A DNA stretch of 64,000 nt from an uncultured Bacilli bacterium (GCA_934098745.1 CAKOPG010000008.1:11266-75265); one strand, 5' to 3'. Numbered from the stretch's first letter, positions 1-9,320 are shown. The notes: generated by a model not told the origin, from the letters alone. Numbers and translations are program-made.

Positions 1-77
1 GACTTTAATTGCTCATGAGCCTTAGTAGTTTTTTCGATTTGTTTAATTTTTTTCTTTGCATTTTTAACATTTGCCAT
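1..77 (-). CDS. rpsT: 30S ribosomal protein S20 (N-terminal part)
   Basis: Only the first 25 codons are in the window; the gene runs off the left edge. The visible N-terminus (MANVKNAKKKIKQIEK) is the short lysine-rich start typical of S20, a primary 16S rRNA binder of the small subunit. The start ATG at 75-77 is preceded by a strong AGGAG ribosome binding site at 89-94. The gene is divergent from gpr, and rpsT beside gpr and spoIIP is the usual order in Bacilli, which supports the call. Confidence 0.82.
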   Translation of the reverse strand, partial: MANVKNAKKKIKQIEKTTKAHEQLK

Positions 78-182
78 TTATAATTCATCTCCTTCCGATA
101 CACATTTACCATTTTATCAAAAAAAACTTAAAAAATCAAATAAAATTCACTATTTTTGTAAAAAATATATATAGGTGAAATA

Positions 183-1157
183 ATGGGTAAAATAGATTTA
201 AGTAAATTTAATATAAGAACTGATTTAATTATTGAAAATAATACTTTAGAACATGAAGAAATACAAAAAGACAATATGACTATTACTAAAACCATCAAAG
301 ATGGTTATTACATAACTCTCTCATTTCAAGATATTACTGATTTTGATTATCGTGAGTTAGTTGGTAAGAATCTAGAATTAATCATTAAAGATATCTTAAA
401 AATCAATAAAATAAAAGAAAATGACAGTTGTTTAATAGTCGGCCTAGGTAACAGTTTATCAACTCCCGATAGTTTAGGCCCTAAAACTTTAAAGGATATT
501 ACCGTAACTAATCATTTATTTACTTATGGTCATGTCAAAGATGGCATCAGAAGAACCTTTGTCTTTGCTCCCGGTGTTATGGCTAATACCGGTATGGAAA
601 CATCTACCACCATTAAAGCCATTATCCAAGAAATTAAACCAGGTTTTGTCATAGTTATTGATGCCTTGGCTAGTAAGTCTGTCGATAGAATAAATAAAAC
701 GATCCAGATAACCGATACCGGAATACACCCTGGCTCTGGAGTAGGTAATAACCGTGTAGAAATAAGTAAAAAAACTATAGGTATTCCGGTAATAGCTATA
801 GGCGTACCTACCGTTACTACGGCCAAAACTATAGTAATGGATACGATTAACTACCTATATAAACATATTTCCTATATCAAAAATAATGCTAGTATTAATA
901 AACTTACCTATCATAAAACTAATTATAAAAATAAAATCAGTAAATTAGACTTAACTAAAGCAGAAAAAAATGACCTCTTAGGATTATTTGGGACTCTCAG
1001 TGATAAAGAACAAAGTAGTTTAATTGAAGAAGTCCTAGTAAACTTAGATCTTAACTTAATAGTAACTCCTACCGAAATAGACTTTTTAATAGACAAATTA
1101 AGTAATATGATAGCATCTTCCATAAATAGAGCCTTACATCGACAAATAAATCACTAA
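183..1157 (+). CDS. gpr: GPR spore germination protease
   Basis: Aspartic-type endopeptidase (family A25) that degrades small acid-soluble spore proteins during germination. At 324 residues it is near the usual 340-370. It shows the family blocks TPDSLGP (about residue 95), APGVMANTGMETS (about 128), VIDALASK and GIHPGSGVGNNR. The N-terminus KIDLSKFNIRTDL resembles the propeptide and processing site of known GPR zymogens. The start has an AGGTGAA site 5 bases upstream. It is followed after 32 bp by spoIIP, as in Bacillus. Its presence implies that the organism makes SASPs and endospores. Confidence 0.95.
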   Translation: MGKIDLSKFNIRTDLIIENNTLEHEEIQKDNMTITKTIKDGYYITLSFQDITDFDYRELVGKNLELIIKDILKINKIKENDSCLIVGLGNSLSTPDSLGPKTLKDITVTNHLFTYGHVKDGIRRTFVFAPGVMANTGMETSTTIKAIIQEIKPGFVIVIDALASKSVDRINKTIQITDTGIHPGSGVGNNRVEISKKTIGIPVIAIGVPTVTTAKTIVMDTINYLYKHISYIKNNASINKLTYHKTNYKNKISKLDLTKAEKNDLLGLFGTLSDKEQSSLIEEVLVNLDLNLIVTPTEIDFLIDKLSNMIASSINRALHRQINH

Positions 1158-1189
1158 TTAATGTATATAATTTATTAAAAGGTGATAAT

Positions 1190-2179
1190 ATGGGCCATAT
1201 GAAATTAAAAAAAATACCCAAAAGAAAAAAAATTAAAGGAATAATTCTCATAATAGTAGTATATTTATCATTTGCCTATACTTTTTATTATTCCTTTAAA
1301 AGTAATCCACGTATTATGAATGAAGAATTTATTAATCATTTATTAGATAGTGGTAATACCCTTATGGTAAATAACTATAAGTTACCTAAAATAATTAATA
1401 AAACGATTAATTTTCTACTAAAAATAGATATAACCAAACCAGATACCTTATTTAATAATACTATTATTAGTTATAATACTGCTGAAGAAGATAACTATAG
1501 TAATTTAGAATATTTAAAACAAGTTAGTTATTATATGGAAGATCCAAATAAAGTAGATATACAAAATCCTATTGTCTATATTTATAATTCTCATCAATTA
1601 GAAAATTATAATAATAATAACTTAGAAATATATGGTATCACCCCCAACGTCCTAATGGCTAGTTATTTACTTAAAGAAAAACTTAACCAAAAAGGTATCT
1701 CTTCTATAGTAGAAGATACCAATTTAACAGAATTTTTATCCTTAAATAATTGGGATCATTCTAATTCGTATAAAGCTAGTAGAATATTTATATTAGATAA
1801 AAAAAATACTTATCCTTCATTAAAATATTATATTGATTTACATAGAGATTCTGTTGGTAAAAAAATAAGTACAGTTAGCATAAAAAGCAAAGATTATGCC
1901 AGAATATTATTTGTAGTAGGCTTAGAGCACGATAATTGGAATTCTAATTATAATTTAGCTAACGATCTTAACAATTTATTTAATGATAAATATCCCGGAC
2001 TAAGTAGAGGAATCTTAAAAAAAGAAGGTCCAACTGTAAATGGTATATATAATCAAGATATTAGTACTGGCAGTATGTTAATCGAAGTAGGCGGCGTAGA
2101 TAATAATATTTCTGAAGTAATGAATACTCTTAACGCTATATGTGATGTTCTATCTACTTATATAGGTGATAAAAATTAA
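1190..2179 (+). CDS. spoIIP: Stage II sporulation protein P (SpoIIP)
   Basis: Peptidoglycan amidase/endopeptidase of the SpoIID-SpoIIM-SpoIIP engulfment machine, anchored in the mother-cell membrane. An N-terminal membrane segment (about residues 15-32) precedes an extracytoplasmic domain. The zinc-amidase blocks YIYNSHQLENY (about 124), IDLHRDSVG (about 216) and EVGGVDNN (about 303) are intact. The ATG at 1190 is preceded by AAGGTGAT; a second ATG lies 12 bp downstream. A partner spoIIM is at 38903, but no spoIID is in the window. Confidence 0.93.
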   Translation: MGHMKLKKIPKRKKIKGIILIIVVYLSFAYTFYYSFKSNPRIMNEEFINHLLDSGNTLMVNNYKLPKIINKTINFLLKIDITKPDTLFNNTIISYNTAEEDNYSNLEYLKQVSYYMEDPNKVDIQNPIVYIYNSHQLENYNNNNLEIYGITPNVLMASYLLKEKLNQKGISSIVEDTNLTEFLSLNNWDHSNSYKASRIFILDKKNTYPSLKYYIDLHRDSVGKKISTVSIKSKDYARILFVVGLEHDNWNSNYNLANDLNNLFNDKYPGLSRGILKKEGPTVNGIYNQDISTGSMLIEVGGVDNNISEVMNTLNAICDVLSTYIGDKN

Positions 2180-2495
2180 AAAAAGCACTTTAAAACTTAT
2201 CTTGATTATCATTATTTTAATATATATATCTTCTTACTATATTGCTAATTCTGGTTACTATGAATATGATTTGCAAAGAAGAACTGTTCTTACTAATGAA
2301 AAAATAAAAGAATTTGAAGAAGATGTAAAAAATAATAAAGATATTGATGTAAAAAATTATTTAGAAAATGAAGAAACAGATTATTCAAATAAAATTACTG
2401 ATATTGTATATAATTCATCCGATAAAGGTACTAAATTAGTAAGAAAACTAGTAAAATATGTTTTTAAGAAAATAGGTGATTTAGTAGAAGACTAA
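2166..2495 (+). CDS. Small single-pass membrane protein downstream of spoIIP
   Basis: Unknown protein of about 106-109 residues. It has one N-terminal membrane helix (LKLILIIIILIYISSYYIA) and then a charged, probably helical extracytoplasmic tail. It overlaps the 3' end of spoIIP, so translational coupling is likely. The start is uncertain. The frame opens with GTG at 2166, but that codon sits inside the GGTGAT motif that is the usual ribosome binding site in this genome. The spacing would instead fit an ATT start at 2175. The 3' end overlaps the convergent ZIP transporter gene by 32 bp. I do not recognise the family. Confidence 0.7.
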   Translation: MIKIKKSTLKLILIIIILIYISSYYIANSGYYEYDLQRRTVLTNEKIKEFEEDVKNNKDIDVKNYLENEETDYSNKITDIVYNSSDKGTKLVRKLVKYVFKKIGDLVED

Positions 2496-3222
2496 TTATC
2501 ATAAAAATAAACCCAATCACAAAGAATAATCTAGCACTCTTATTATTATAATCTTTCCCTGTAGGCAGTAATTTACTAAATGATATCTGAATCATTATTC
2601 CCGCAATAAAACTAAATAATAACCCTAATACCATATCATTTACATATTTTCCTATAAACAAATAAGTAATTATAGCTCCCACTAATTCTGATAAAGCCGA
2701 TATTAAAGTATATAAAATAGCTTTGAATTTACTTTTCGTAGAATAATATATTGGAATAGCTATACTGATACCTTCTGGTATATTGTGCAAAGCAATAGCT
2801 ATACATATAGATAAACCCAACATAATATTCTTATTACTTACTATAAAAGTAACTATACCTTCTGGTATATTATGAAGAATAATGGCTATCATCGATAAAA
2901 TACCTACTTTAAATAAACTGTTTCCTTCGCTATATTTATCTACTGTTTTATCAAGTATCATTGAAATAATAACACCAATCATTAAAGCTATAAAAATTAT
3001 TACAATAAGTAATATTCCATTATAATTATTTCTTAAATAATTAAATGATTCTGGTATTAAATCAAAAATAGATACACATACCATAACTCCCGAAGCAAAA
3101 GCACAAGCTGAAGCTATCAACTTATCTTGATTTTTAAATTTAACAAAAATAGGTATCGTGCCAATCATCGTAGCTAAACCAGCTAAAGTAGTCAATATAA
3201 ATGGTATAAACATATAAATCAC
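2464..3222 (-). CDS. ZIP family divalent metal transporter
   Basis: Integral membrane importer of zinc or related divalent cations (ZupT/ZIP family), 252 residues with about eight hydrophobic segments. The two signature metal-site helices are present: HNIPEGIVTF (about residue 125) and ALHNIPEGISIAIP (about 152). Between the third and fourth segments is a loop shorter and less histidine-rich than in many ZIPs. The metal preference cannot be read from the sequence. It is transcribed against the spoIIP operon, and the 3' ends overlap. Confidence 0.9.
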   Translation of the reverse strand: MIYMFIPFILTTLAGLATMIGTIPIFVKFKNQDKLIASACAFASGVMVCVSIFDLIPESFNYLRNNYNGILLIVIIFIALMIGVIISMILDKTVDKYSEGNSLFKVGILSMIAIILHNIPEGIVTFIVSNKNIMLGLSICIAIALHNIPEGISIAIPIYYSTKSKFKAILYTLISALSELVGAIITYLFIGKYVNDMVLGLLFSFIAGIMIQISFSKLLPTGKDYNNKSARLFFVIGFIFMIISLLLNHLFS

Positions 3223-3253
3223 CTAATTAAATATATGAAATATTCGTCTATTA

Positions 3254-3282
3254 TTGACAAAACCTTCTTAAAAAAATATAAT
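3254..3282 (+). promoter_or_regulatory. Consensus sigma-A promoter
   Basis: TTGACA at 3254-3259 and TATAAT at 3277-3282 with a 17-bp spacer, a perfect match to the housekeeping consensus. The ATG of the next gene is at 3304 with ATGGAGG as its binding site, so the leader is only about 15 nt. It should drive strong vegetative expression of the unknown gene at 3304. Confidence 0.88.
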
Positions 3283-3303
3283 TAAATTACATGGAGGTTT
3301 TGT

Positions 3304-4227
3304 ATGAAAAGAGAAGAAATAAGAAAAGATTTTAAATTTTATGATAAATGCCTTAAATATGGCTTAGATTGGCCAAATTATAAAGTTTGTTATTTTGCTG
3401 AAGATGATTACGTTATTTACTTTGAAGATTCTTCAAAGAATATGATAACTTTGTTAGATAAAAATTATAATATTTTTTGTATCTCTAATAACAAGGATTT
3501 AAGTCAAACTATTGAAAGCAAAACTTTCGGAATAAATCCAGAAACATATGCTTTTATTCAAAAAAAATATCAAGAATATTGTGAATTAACATTTGCCGGT
3601 TTTGCATATAAATATGGAATATCTCCATCATCTTATCATCCATTTTCAACTTTTTCTTTAAAAGATATAATGGATTTATCTGCCCATACCTTATTTTTAG
3701 CCGATGATAAGAATTCTAAAATGCTCGTTGACAGAAAACTAGTATGTGGAAAAGAAGATGAAAATTATATTGGTATGCTTTGTTATGTAAACTTTTTAAA
3801 ATCACTTATCGAAGAATTCCATATTAATGAATATCATTTTAAATCTCTAGGATTTGATTATCCAAACATTTATTTTTATTTAAGAAATATGATTAGAAAT
3901 ATTGATACATGTACATTACCTGAAGATCTTCTAAAATATCTTGGTAAATATGATAGAGAAGCCGTTGCTAATTATCGTGCTTTACTATCTAAAATAATAA
4001 ATACGATATCAGAAGAAAATAAAGGAGCAAAAATCAGCCGTGAGACCGTTCCAAGTAATGTGGCTAAAGATATCGATTTATCTTTGATGAGTCAAGAACT
4101 TTTAAAAATATTAGATGAAGAAGAAAAAAAGACCGTTTCCGCCTCTAAAGCCTATGAAATAGAACGTATCAACCTTTCTTCTTGGCTTAAAACAAAAACC
4201 AGAAGAAAAACAAAATATTTTAAGTAA
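3304..4227 (+). CDS. Hypothetical cytoplasmic protein
   Basis: A 307-residue soluble protein that I do not recognise. The N-terminal third is aromatic-rich and looks like mixed alpha/beta (YFAEDDYVIYFEDSSKNMI). The C-terminus is basic and helical (LKTKTRRKTKYFK). It has no signal peptide, membrane segment or obvious catalytic motif. It stands alone between its own consensus promoter and a strong terminator, so it is a single-gene unit. The very good promoter suggests abundant expression. Confidence 0.8.
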   Translation: MKREEIRKDFKFYDKCLKYGLDWPNYKVCYFAEDDYVIYFEDSSKNMITLLDKNYNIFCISNNKDLSQTIESKTFGINPETYAFIQKKYQEYCELTFAGFAYKYGISPSSYHPFSTFSLKDIMDLSAHTLFLADDKNSKMLVDRKLVCGKEDENYIGMLCYVNFLKSLIEEFHINEYHFKSLGFDYPNIYFYLRNMIRNIDTCTLPEDLLKYLGKYDREAVANYRALLSKIINTISEENKGAKISRETVPSNVAKDIDLSLMSQELLKILDEEEKKTVSASKAYEIERINLSSWLKTKTRRKTKYFK

Positions 4228-4262
4228 AATAGTCCATACTACTAGTATGGATTATTCTTTTT
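4228..4262 (+). terminator. Rho-independent terminator
   Basis: Perfect 8-bp stem TCCATACT/AGTATGGA (4233-4240 with 4244-4251) and a 3-nt loop, followed by a T-rich tract. It ends the unit starting at 3304. Confidence 0.85.
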
Positions 4263-4372
4263 AAAACTGGTAATATTTAACAGTTAATAAATCTAAGGAA
4301 GCCAATTTTTACATCTTATAAATTGTTCTATCTCGTAAAGATTAATAATGTAGTCTTAAGGAGTGATAGACT

Positions 4373-5344
4373 ATGAAAAAATTTCCTCTATTTATGCTTA
4401 TTCTAACTATTTTAATTCCTTTCCAAGTAAACGCATATTCAGATTACATCTTAGCATCTGGTGAAAATATTGGTATTGAGTTAAAAGCTAACCATATTAT
4501 AATAGTAGGTTCATATGATATTTCCGGCCATAATCCACTCACAGAAAATGGTCTAATATTAGGCGATCAAATTTTAAAAGTTAATGGTAAAACTGTAACT
4601 AAAATATCCGATTTGCAAAACATTGTAAATGAAAGCAACAAAGAAACTATTGAGATTACTTATTTAAGAGGTAATACTGAATATACCAAAAATATTAAAT
4701 TATATTTAGAAGATGGTACATATAAAACTGGTTTATATGTAAGAGACACTATAAGAGGTGTAGCTACACTTACTTATATCGACGTAGAAAATAAAACCTT
4801 TGGTGCTCTAGGACATGAAATACTTGAAAAATCTACTAAAAGTAAATTTGAAGCTAACGATGGGACTATCTTTAAATCTACCGTAACTGGCATAATTAAG
4901 AGTCAAGATGGTTCACCAGGAGAAAAAAATGCTCGTAGCGATTCATCTAAGGTATATGGTGAAGTTTTAGAAAATACATCCTCTGGAATATTCGGAAACT
5001 ATACTAGTAGCATTCCTAAATCTAAATTGTATAAAGTCGCCACCTCCGATGAAATTAATTTAGGAAAAGCTAAAATACTTACAGTTATAGATGACAACGA
5101 TATTCGTGAATTTGATATTAATATTCTAAAAATAAACAAAAACTCCACCAGCAAGAATATTCTATTCGAAGTAACCGATGAAGAATTGCTCCAAAAAACA
5201 GGTGGTATAGTGCAAGGAATGAGTGGTAGTCCAATAATTCAAGACAATAACATAGTAGGTGCAGTCAACTTTGTATTAGTAGATAAGACAAATAAAGGAT
5301 ACGGAATATTTATAACAAAAATGTTAGAAGAAGCTGAAAACTAG
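4373..5344 (+). CDS. spoIVB: SpoIVB serine peptidase (S55)
   Basis: Secreted sporulation protease that cleaves SpoIVFA in the space between forespore and mother cell, triggering sigma-K activation. A signal peptide or anchor (about residues 1-21) is followed by a PDZ domain (about 40-105, with GLILGDQILKVNGKTV) and the S55 domain. The S55 domain shows YVRDTIRGVATLTY, the catalytic histidine in GALGHE (about 145) and the nucleophile in QGMSGSPII (about 284). At 323 residues it is shorter than the Bacillus protein (about 425) but complete in its motifs. AAGGAG lies 9 bases before the start. spo0A, its usual neighbour, is not adjacent. Confidence 0.93.
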   Translation: MKKFPLFMLILTILIPFQVNAYSDYILASGENIGIELKANHIIIVGSYDISGHNPLTENGLILGDQILKVNGKTVTKISDLQNIVNESNKETIEITYLRGNTEYTKNIKLYLEDGTYKTGLYVRDTIRGVATLTYIDVENKTFGALGHEILEKSTKSKFEANDGTIFKSTVTGIIKSQDGSPGEKNARSDSSKVYGEVLENTSSGIFGNYTSSIPKSKLYKVATSDEINLGKAKILTVIDDNDIREFDINILKINKNSTSKNILFEVTDEELLQKTGGIVQGMSGSPIIQDNNIVGAVNFVLVDKTNKGYGIFITKMLEEAEN

Positions 5345-5365
5345 GAATTACTCCTAGTTTTCTAT
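5337..5365 (+). terminator. Rho-independent terminator of spoIVB
   Basis: 10-bp stem AAAACTAGGA/TCCTAGTTTT (5337-5346 with 5352-5361) that includes the stop codon of spoIVB, followed by a T-rich tail. Confidence 0.82.
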
Positions 5366-5415
5366 TACGACATTTTTTTTAATATATATCCACTATAATA
5401 TTTATTGGTGATAAG

Positions 5416-6399
5416 ATGGAACAAGAATTGATTAAAAGATATCGTTATTTATTCTTAAATAGTGAGATCATTCTAGCTAGTATGCTAGTAACCGATGAAA
5501 ATAAGGGAGTATTAGTAATAGAAAATACTCACTATGAAGAAGATTTATTAAATATGTTATTAGAGGATATTCCTTTAGAAGAAACCCAATTTTATAATTT
5601 TTTAGAAACTATGAAAAAGAAAGATTCATTTAAACATTTAGTATATCTTGGTATAGATAAAATAAAAGAAACTCACGATGGACCAGGTTCTAACTTTTGG
5701 ATCATTTTAACAACCTTAAGAAATTATTTAATCATGCATAATCCTAGTAGTATTAAAAGAAGACAAGAACTAGAAACGATGGATGAGTATTATAGATTAA
5801 ATAGAACTACTTCTACCAAAAAAATTTATATATCAGGTTATCACATAGAATTAGAAGATATTCCTAATTGTAATTTTAGATATTTAAATAAACAATGTCG
5901 TCTAAAAAAAGAATATCATATTAATAATTCAGATAAAACTGTAAGAGGTAGTAACTTTGTTAATTTTTTTGCCTCAGTAGATTATTCCGGAAAAGAAAAA
6001 TATGCCCATCATATCAAAAATGATGAAAATAGAAAAATATATTTAAGCCTTCATGATACGATAGATGATAATATCATTATATCTTGTGATTATAGTATTG
6101 ATTCTGATGATCTTCCTAGAGTATTTAGTACTAAACCATGTCATAATGAATTTTACTTAAATGAAGAAGAAATATTTACTGATTTAAAGGGAAATTTTTA
6201 TCAAATGTGTCCAAGATGTGGTTATATTGTAAAAATAGATAGTGAATTATTAGTAGAACCAGTTCAAGAACGAATCATAAAAAAAGTCCATCAGGATGAA
6301 AATTATCTAAAAAAAATAAATATACTATCAGAGCTTACTTTTCTAGAATATAAAAGTAATTCTCCAACTAGAATACTTAAAAATAATTTAGTAAGATGA
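5416..6399 (+). CDS. Hypothetical protein with a CPxCG zinc-knuckle
   Basis: A 327-residue soluble protein of unknown function. The N-terminal half is helical and acidic. Near residues 245-275 are two cysteine-bearing elements, TKPCHNEF and QMCPRCGYIV, which together could form a zinc ribbon; a lone CPxCG half-site is the clearest motif. The start ATG follows GGTGAT by 3 bases. It ends in TGA, which argues against a mycoplasma-type code. It is a single-gene unit closed by a terminator at 6399. Confidence 0.8.
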   Translation: MEQELIKRYRYLFLNSEIILASMLVTDENKGVLVIENTHYEEDLLNMLLEDIPLEETQFYNFLETMKKKDSFKHLVYLGIDKIKETHDGPGSNFWIILTTLRNYLIMHNPSSIKRRQELETMDEYYRLNRTTSTKKIYISGYHIELEDIPNCNFRYLNKQCRLKKEYHINNSDKTVRGSNFVNFFASVDYSGKEKYAHHIKNDENRKIYLSLHDTIDDNIIISCDYSIDSDDLPRVFSTKPCHNEFYLNEEEIFTDLKGNFYQMCPRCGYIVKIDSELLVEPVQERIIKKVHQDENYLKKINILSELTFLEYKSNSPTRILKNNLVR

Positions 6400-6425
6400 A
6401 GAAGAAATTTTCCATTCTTCTTTTA
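6399..6425 (+). terminator. Rho-independent terminator
   Basis: 8-bp stem AAGAAGAA/TTCTTCTT (6399-6406 with 6415-6422), followed by a short T tract. It closes the unit at 5416. Confidence 0.7.
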
Positions 6426-6492
6426 ATTTGCTTAAAATGATTTACAAATTAATAAATTTAATGTACGATAAAATCACGGAAAAGAGGTTTGT

Positions 6493-6753
6493 ATGAAAGA
6501 ATGTAATATAAAATTATATGACAAAAATAAAAAAATATTAAATTATAATATCATTATTAGCTTTGACTATGATAATGAATCATACATAATATATACAGAT
6601 AATACTTTTGATGAAGATGGAAATTTTAATTTATATGGGGCTAAGATTAATGAAAAAAATATGCTGGAAGAAATCGTAGATGTCGATGCTATAACGATAA
6701 TAAATAACTTGATAAAAGAATATAAAAATAAAATTAAAACGGGTGATAACTAA
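6493..6753 (+). CDS. DUF1292 family protein (YrzB-like)
   Basis: An 86-residue acidic protein with the DUF1292 pattern: FDYDNESYIIYTDN in the middle, then YGAKI and an acidic C-terminal helix. Family members are small cytosolic proteins of unknown role, common in Bacillota. Its TAA stop overlaps the ATG of the downstream PP2C gene (TAATG), so the two are probably translationally coupled. A TTTACA-17-TACGAT promoter can be drawn upstream. Confidence 0.8.
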   Translation: MKECNIKLYDKNKKILNYNIIISFDYDNESYIIYTDNTFDEDGNFNLYGAKINEKNMLEEIVDVDAITIINNLIKEYKNKIKTGDN

Positions 6754-8189
6754 TGCTTGAAGTAAAAAAAATATCTAGAAGTAAATATGATGATTTAACT
6801 GTTAAATTTGCTAGTGCCATAAAATTAACATGTTACAAAGTAATCCATGGATCAATTGCTAATTATAATAATTCTAATAAAGAATATCCTAAAAACAAAT
6901 ATAGTGAAAGAATATATTATGCTCTTATGGGAACAAGAAAAAATAATTATGCCTATTTTACAAAAGAAGCTGGTATTAGAGAAAAAATGAAAAGTTTTTC
7001 AAGTGAAGAATACACAAGTTTTATTATAGAAAAAGCCAGAAGAGTTCTTAAAGAAAGTGAATTTCAGCACTATGTATTAGAACAAAATGGGAAATATTAT
7101 ATTGAAGAATCAACAATAGAATATTTAATAGATTTAATATCTAAAACCATTTTAGTTAATGAATGTATAGAAATCAAACCTCAAGTAGAAATATTTCACA
7201 CCAATATTAAAGAAACAGTTATTAAACCGCAAAATGTAGAATTTTACAAACCATCAAATGAACTAGAAAAAGCTATTTTGGAGGGTAAACAAACTTCCTT
7301 CAAATTGACACATGCTAATATGTCGGGAATGTATGCCTACAGTTCTGTAGGAAATTGCCGTAGCAATCAAGAAGATTCATACTATATAGGAAGTCATCCT
7401 TATAACGAAGATTTTAAACTATTATTAGTAGCCGATGGCATGGGCGGTAGAAACTATGGAGAAATAGCTAGTAATATAGCTGTTAAGGAAATGTTATTAT
7501 GGTTTAAATCTTTAGATGTTCAAGAATATTTCAGTGATAATTACCAATTAAAAGAAGAAATTAATAAAAAAATAGCTCAAATAAGTAACAAAATATACCG
7601 ATTAGCTCCGGGTGGTGGAACAACTTTATGCTTTGCAATTATTAAAAAAGATAATATCTTAATAGGCAATATTGGTGATTCTAAAGCCATGGTAATGGAA
7701 AATGACAAAATACTTACCGTTACTAAGAGTCAAAATTTACCAAATGTTTGGGGTATTCCAGAGCCTTTTGATCGCTTTCATAAAAAAGGAAATGTTATTT
7801 TTAATTTTTTAGGCATGCCTGATAATGCTCCAAGTTGTAGTTTTTCCGAAGTCCCTCTAAAAAAAGAAAAAGAATACCAAGTAATGGTTTACTCAGATGG
7901 CGTAGCAGATTTACTTGGAAATGAAGAAGTAGCAAGTTTAGCAAGAAGTAATATTGGTACTAATATCGCATGCAATCTAGTTAATGCTTCTTTAAATAAT
8001 ACTGCTTATTTTCAAGAGGAAATGAATAAATTAGAAAAATCTTATAGCCGTGGAGAAATATCATATGAAGAATATAGTGATATTTTAAGTAGAGTAAATG
8101 CATCTAATAAAAAAGATTATTATGAACAAATCGCCGCCGGCAAAGATAATACGACAGCCGTTAGTATAACAATAAGAAGAGGTAAATAA
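6753..8189 (+). CDS. PP2C-type serine/threonine protein phosphatase
   Basis: A 478-residue protein. The C-terminal part (about 185-478) is a metal-dependent PP2C phosphatase with RSNQED, LLVADGMGGRNYGEIAS, the GGGTTLCFA / IGNIGDSKAMV core, YSDGVADLL and GKDNTTAV, so all metal-binding aspartates are present. The N-terminal 180 residues are not part of PP2C and I do not recognise them; they have no membrane segment. An insertion lies between the YSDG and GKDN motifs. No partner Ser/Thr kinase lies next to it. It is coupled to the DUF1292 gene. Confidence 0.9.
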   Translation: MLEVKKISRSKYDDLTVKFASAIKLTCYKVIHGSIANYNNSNKEYPKNKYSERIYYALMGTRKNNYAYFTKEAGIREKMKSFSSEEYTSFIIEKARRVLKESEFQHYVLEQNGKYYIEESTIEYLIDLISKTILVNECIEIKPQVEIFHTNIKETVIKPQNVEFYKPSNELEKAILEGKQTSFKLTHANMSGMYAYSSVGNCRSNQEDSYYIGSHPYNEDFKLLLVADGMGGRNYGEIASNIAVKEMLLWFKSLDVQEYFSDNYQLKEEINKKIAQISNKIYRLAPGGGTTLCFAIIKKDNILIGNIGDSKAMVMENDKILTVTKSQNLPNVWGIPEPFDRFHKKGNVIFNFLGMPDNAPSCSFSEVPLKKEKEYQVMVYSDGVADLLGNEEVASLARSNIGTNIACNLVNASLNNTAYFQEEMNKLEKSYSRGEISYEEYSDILSRVNASNKKDYYEQIAAGKDNTTAVSITIRRGK

Positions 8190-8209
8190 AACATAATGCC
8201 TCTTTTTTT
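8177..8209 (+). terminator. Rho-independent terminator
   Basis: Stem AAGAGGTA/TGCCTCTT (8177-8184 with 8197-8204, one G-T pair) overlapping the stop of the PP2C gene, followed by a long T run. Confidence 0.85.
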
Positions 8210-8389
8210 AGAAGAAAAAAACAAACAAATGTATTGTTTATCTTGACTTTTAATTTTGTATGTGCTAAGCTTACATTGTAAGAAGGGAAAATAATAAAAG
8301 ATTAATTATAAACCATCTGTTAAAACCTATAATTATTTAAAGAAAGATCTATAAAAATTAATAGTTATATAAGATAGTTAACAGTATGC
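8210..8389. other. Non-coding stretch ahead of the polysaccharide operon
   Basis: About 180 bp of AT-rich DNA without a reading frame worth calling. A TTGACT at 8243-8248 has only a poor -10 partner (TAAGCT at 8266), so a second upstream start is possible but weak. No riboswitch or other RNA class is recognised. Confidence 0.5.
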
Positions 8390-8418
8390 TTGACTAATTT
8401 TAACATAATGTTTATAAT
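8390..8418 (+). promoter_or_regulatory. Sigma-A promoter of the polysaccharide operon
   Basis: TTGACT at 8390-8395 and TATAAT at 8413-8418 with a 17-bp spacer. The first gene starts at 8442. Transcription should begin near 8425, which gives a leader of about 17 nt. From here the genes to about 24.1 kb run in one direction with small gaps or overlaps. Confidence 0.85.
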
Positions 8419-8441
8419 TAAATATAGGTAGAGTGATAAGT

Positions 8442-9308
8442 ATGAAAAAATTAATAACTATATTGTGGGGGCTATTAATTTTATTTGCAACAAGTAACAC
8501 TGTTCTTGCCCTAACTGCTAGTGAAGAAAATGTTGTAGTTAGTCCTGGTAGTGAAAAGACTATATCTTTATATGCAAATGTAGGTGAAGAGGTTACAAAA
8601 ATATCTTTTGATTTATATTTCACAACGTATGATATTCCGGCTTATTTTTATGTGTCAAACAATCTTACTGATAATAATCCTGATGGTCCAAATCACAAAA
8701 TAAGCTTAAGTGATGCCACCTCTGGCCAGATTCTATTAGGAACAGTTAGTATTAAAAGTAAAAAAAATCCTAAAGATTTATCCGGTGTTATAAATATTCA
8801 AAATGGAAAAGCCACCACCGCAGATGGTAGAATTATTAACTTAAACAGTGAAAATATTTCAGTCAAAATAGGTGAAGTAAACAATAACATAGACCAAACA
8901 ACTACCACTGAAAAAGAAACAAAAGAAAGCAATTTACTTCAAAATATTGAATCTAATATAGTTAAAATAGACTTAAAAGAAAATGTTTATGAATATAGTA
9001 TAACAATAAATAAAGATATTGAAGAATTAGATTTAAAACCAGTTCCTAAAAAAGATGATTATAAAGTAGAAGTATCTAGTCAAAAAATTAAAGATTTACA
9101 AGATAATAAAATTACCATTAAAGTATCTGGTGGTAATAATACTGAAGAATATATAATTAAAGTAAATCAAATGAAAGATATAGAAAATGTCGAAGTAGAT
9201 AATTCTAATTTCAAAGAGAATAATAGTTATAAAGGAAAATGGATAGTTATGATAATCATACTATCTATAGGGTTGGTTTTTGGATTAATATTACAGAAAA
9301 AGAGATAA
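8442..9308 (+). CDS. Secreted, membrane-anchored protein with cohesin-like and cadherin-like beta domains
   Basis: 288 residues. A signal peptide (about 1-24, ending near VLA) is followed by a cohesin/dockerin-partner-like beta sandwich (about 25-148; VVVSPGSEKTISLYANVG, then GQILLGTVSIKSK). Next are a short linker, a cadherin-like beta-sandwich repeat (about 165-245, ending EEYIIKVNQ) and a C-terminal membrane helix with a basic tail (VFGLILQKKR). The start is placed at ATG 8442 because GAGTGAT sits just upstream; the GTG at 8433 lies inside that site. As first gene of the polysaccharide operon it may be a surface protein handled with the glycan. That role is inference. Confidence 0.78.
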   Translation: MKKLITILWGLLILFATSNTVLALTASEENVVVSPGSEKTISLYANVGEEVTKISFDLYFTTYDIPAYFYVSNNLTDNNPDGPNHKISLSDATSGQILLGTVSIKSKKNPKDLSGVINIQNGKATTADGRIINLNSENISVKIGEVNNNIDQTTTTEKETKESNLLQNIESNIVKIDLKENVYEYSITINKDIEELDLKPVPKKDDYKVEVSSQKIKDLQDNKITIKVSGGNNTEEYIIKVNQMKDIENVEVDNSNFKENNSYKGKWIVMIIILSIGLVFGLILQKKR

Positions 9309-9320
9309 GGTTGTGGAAGT

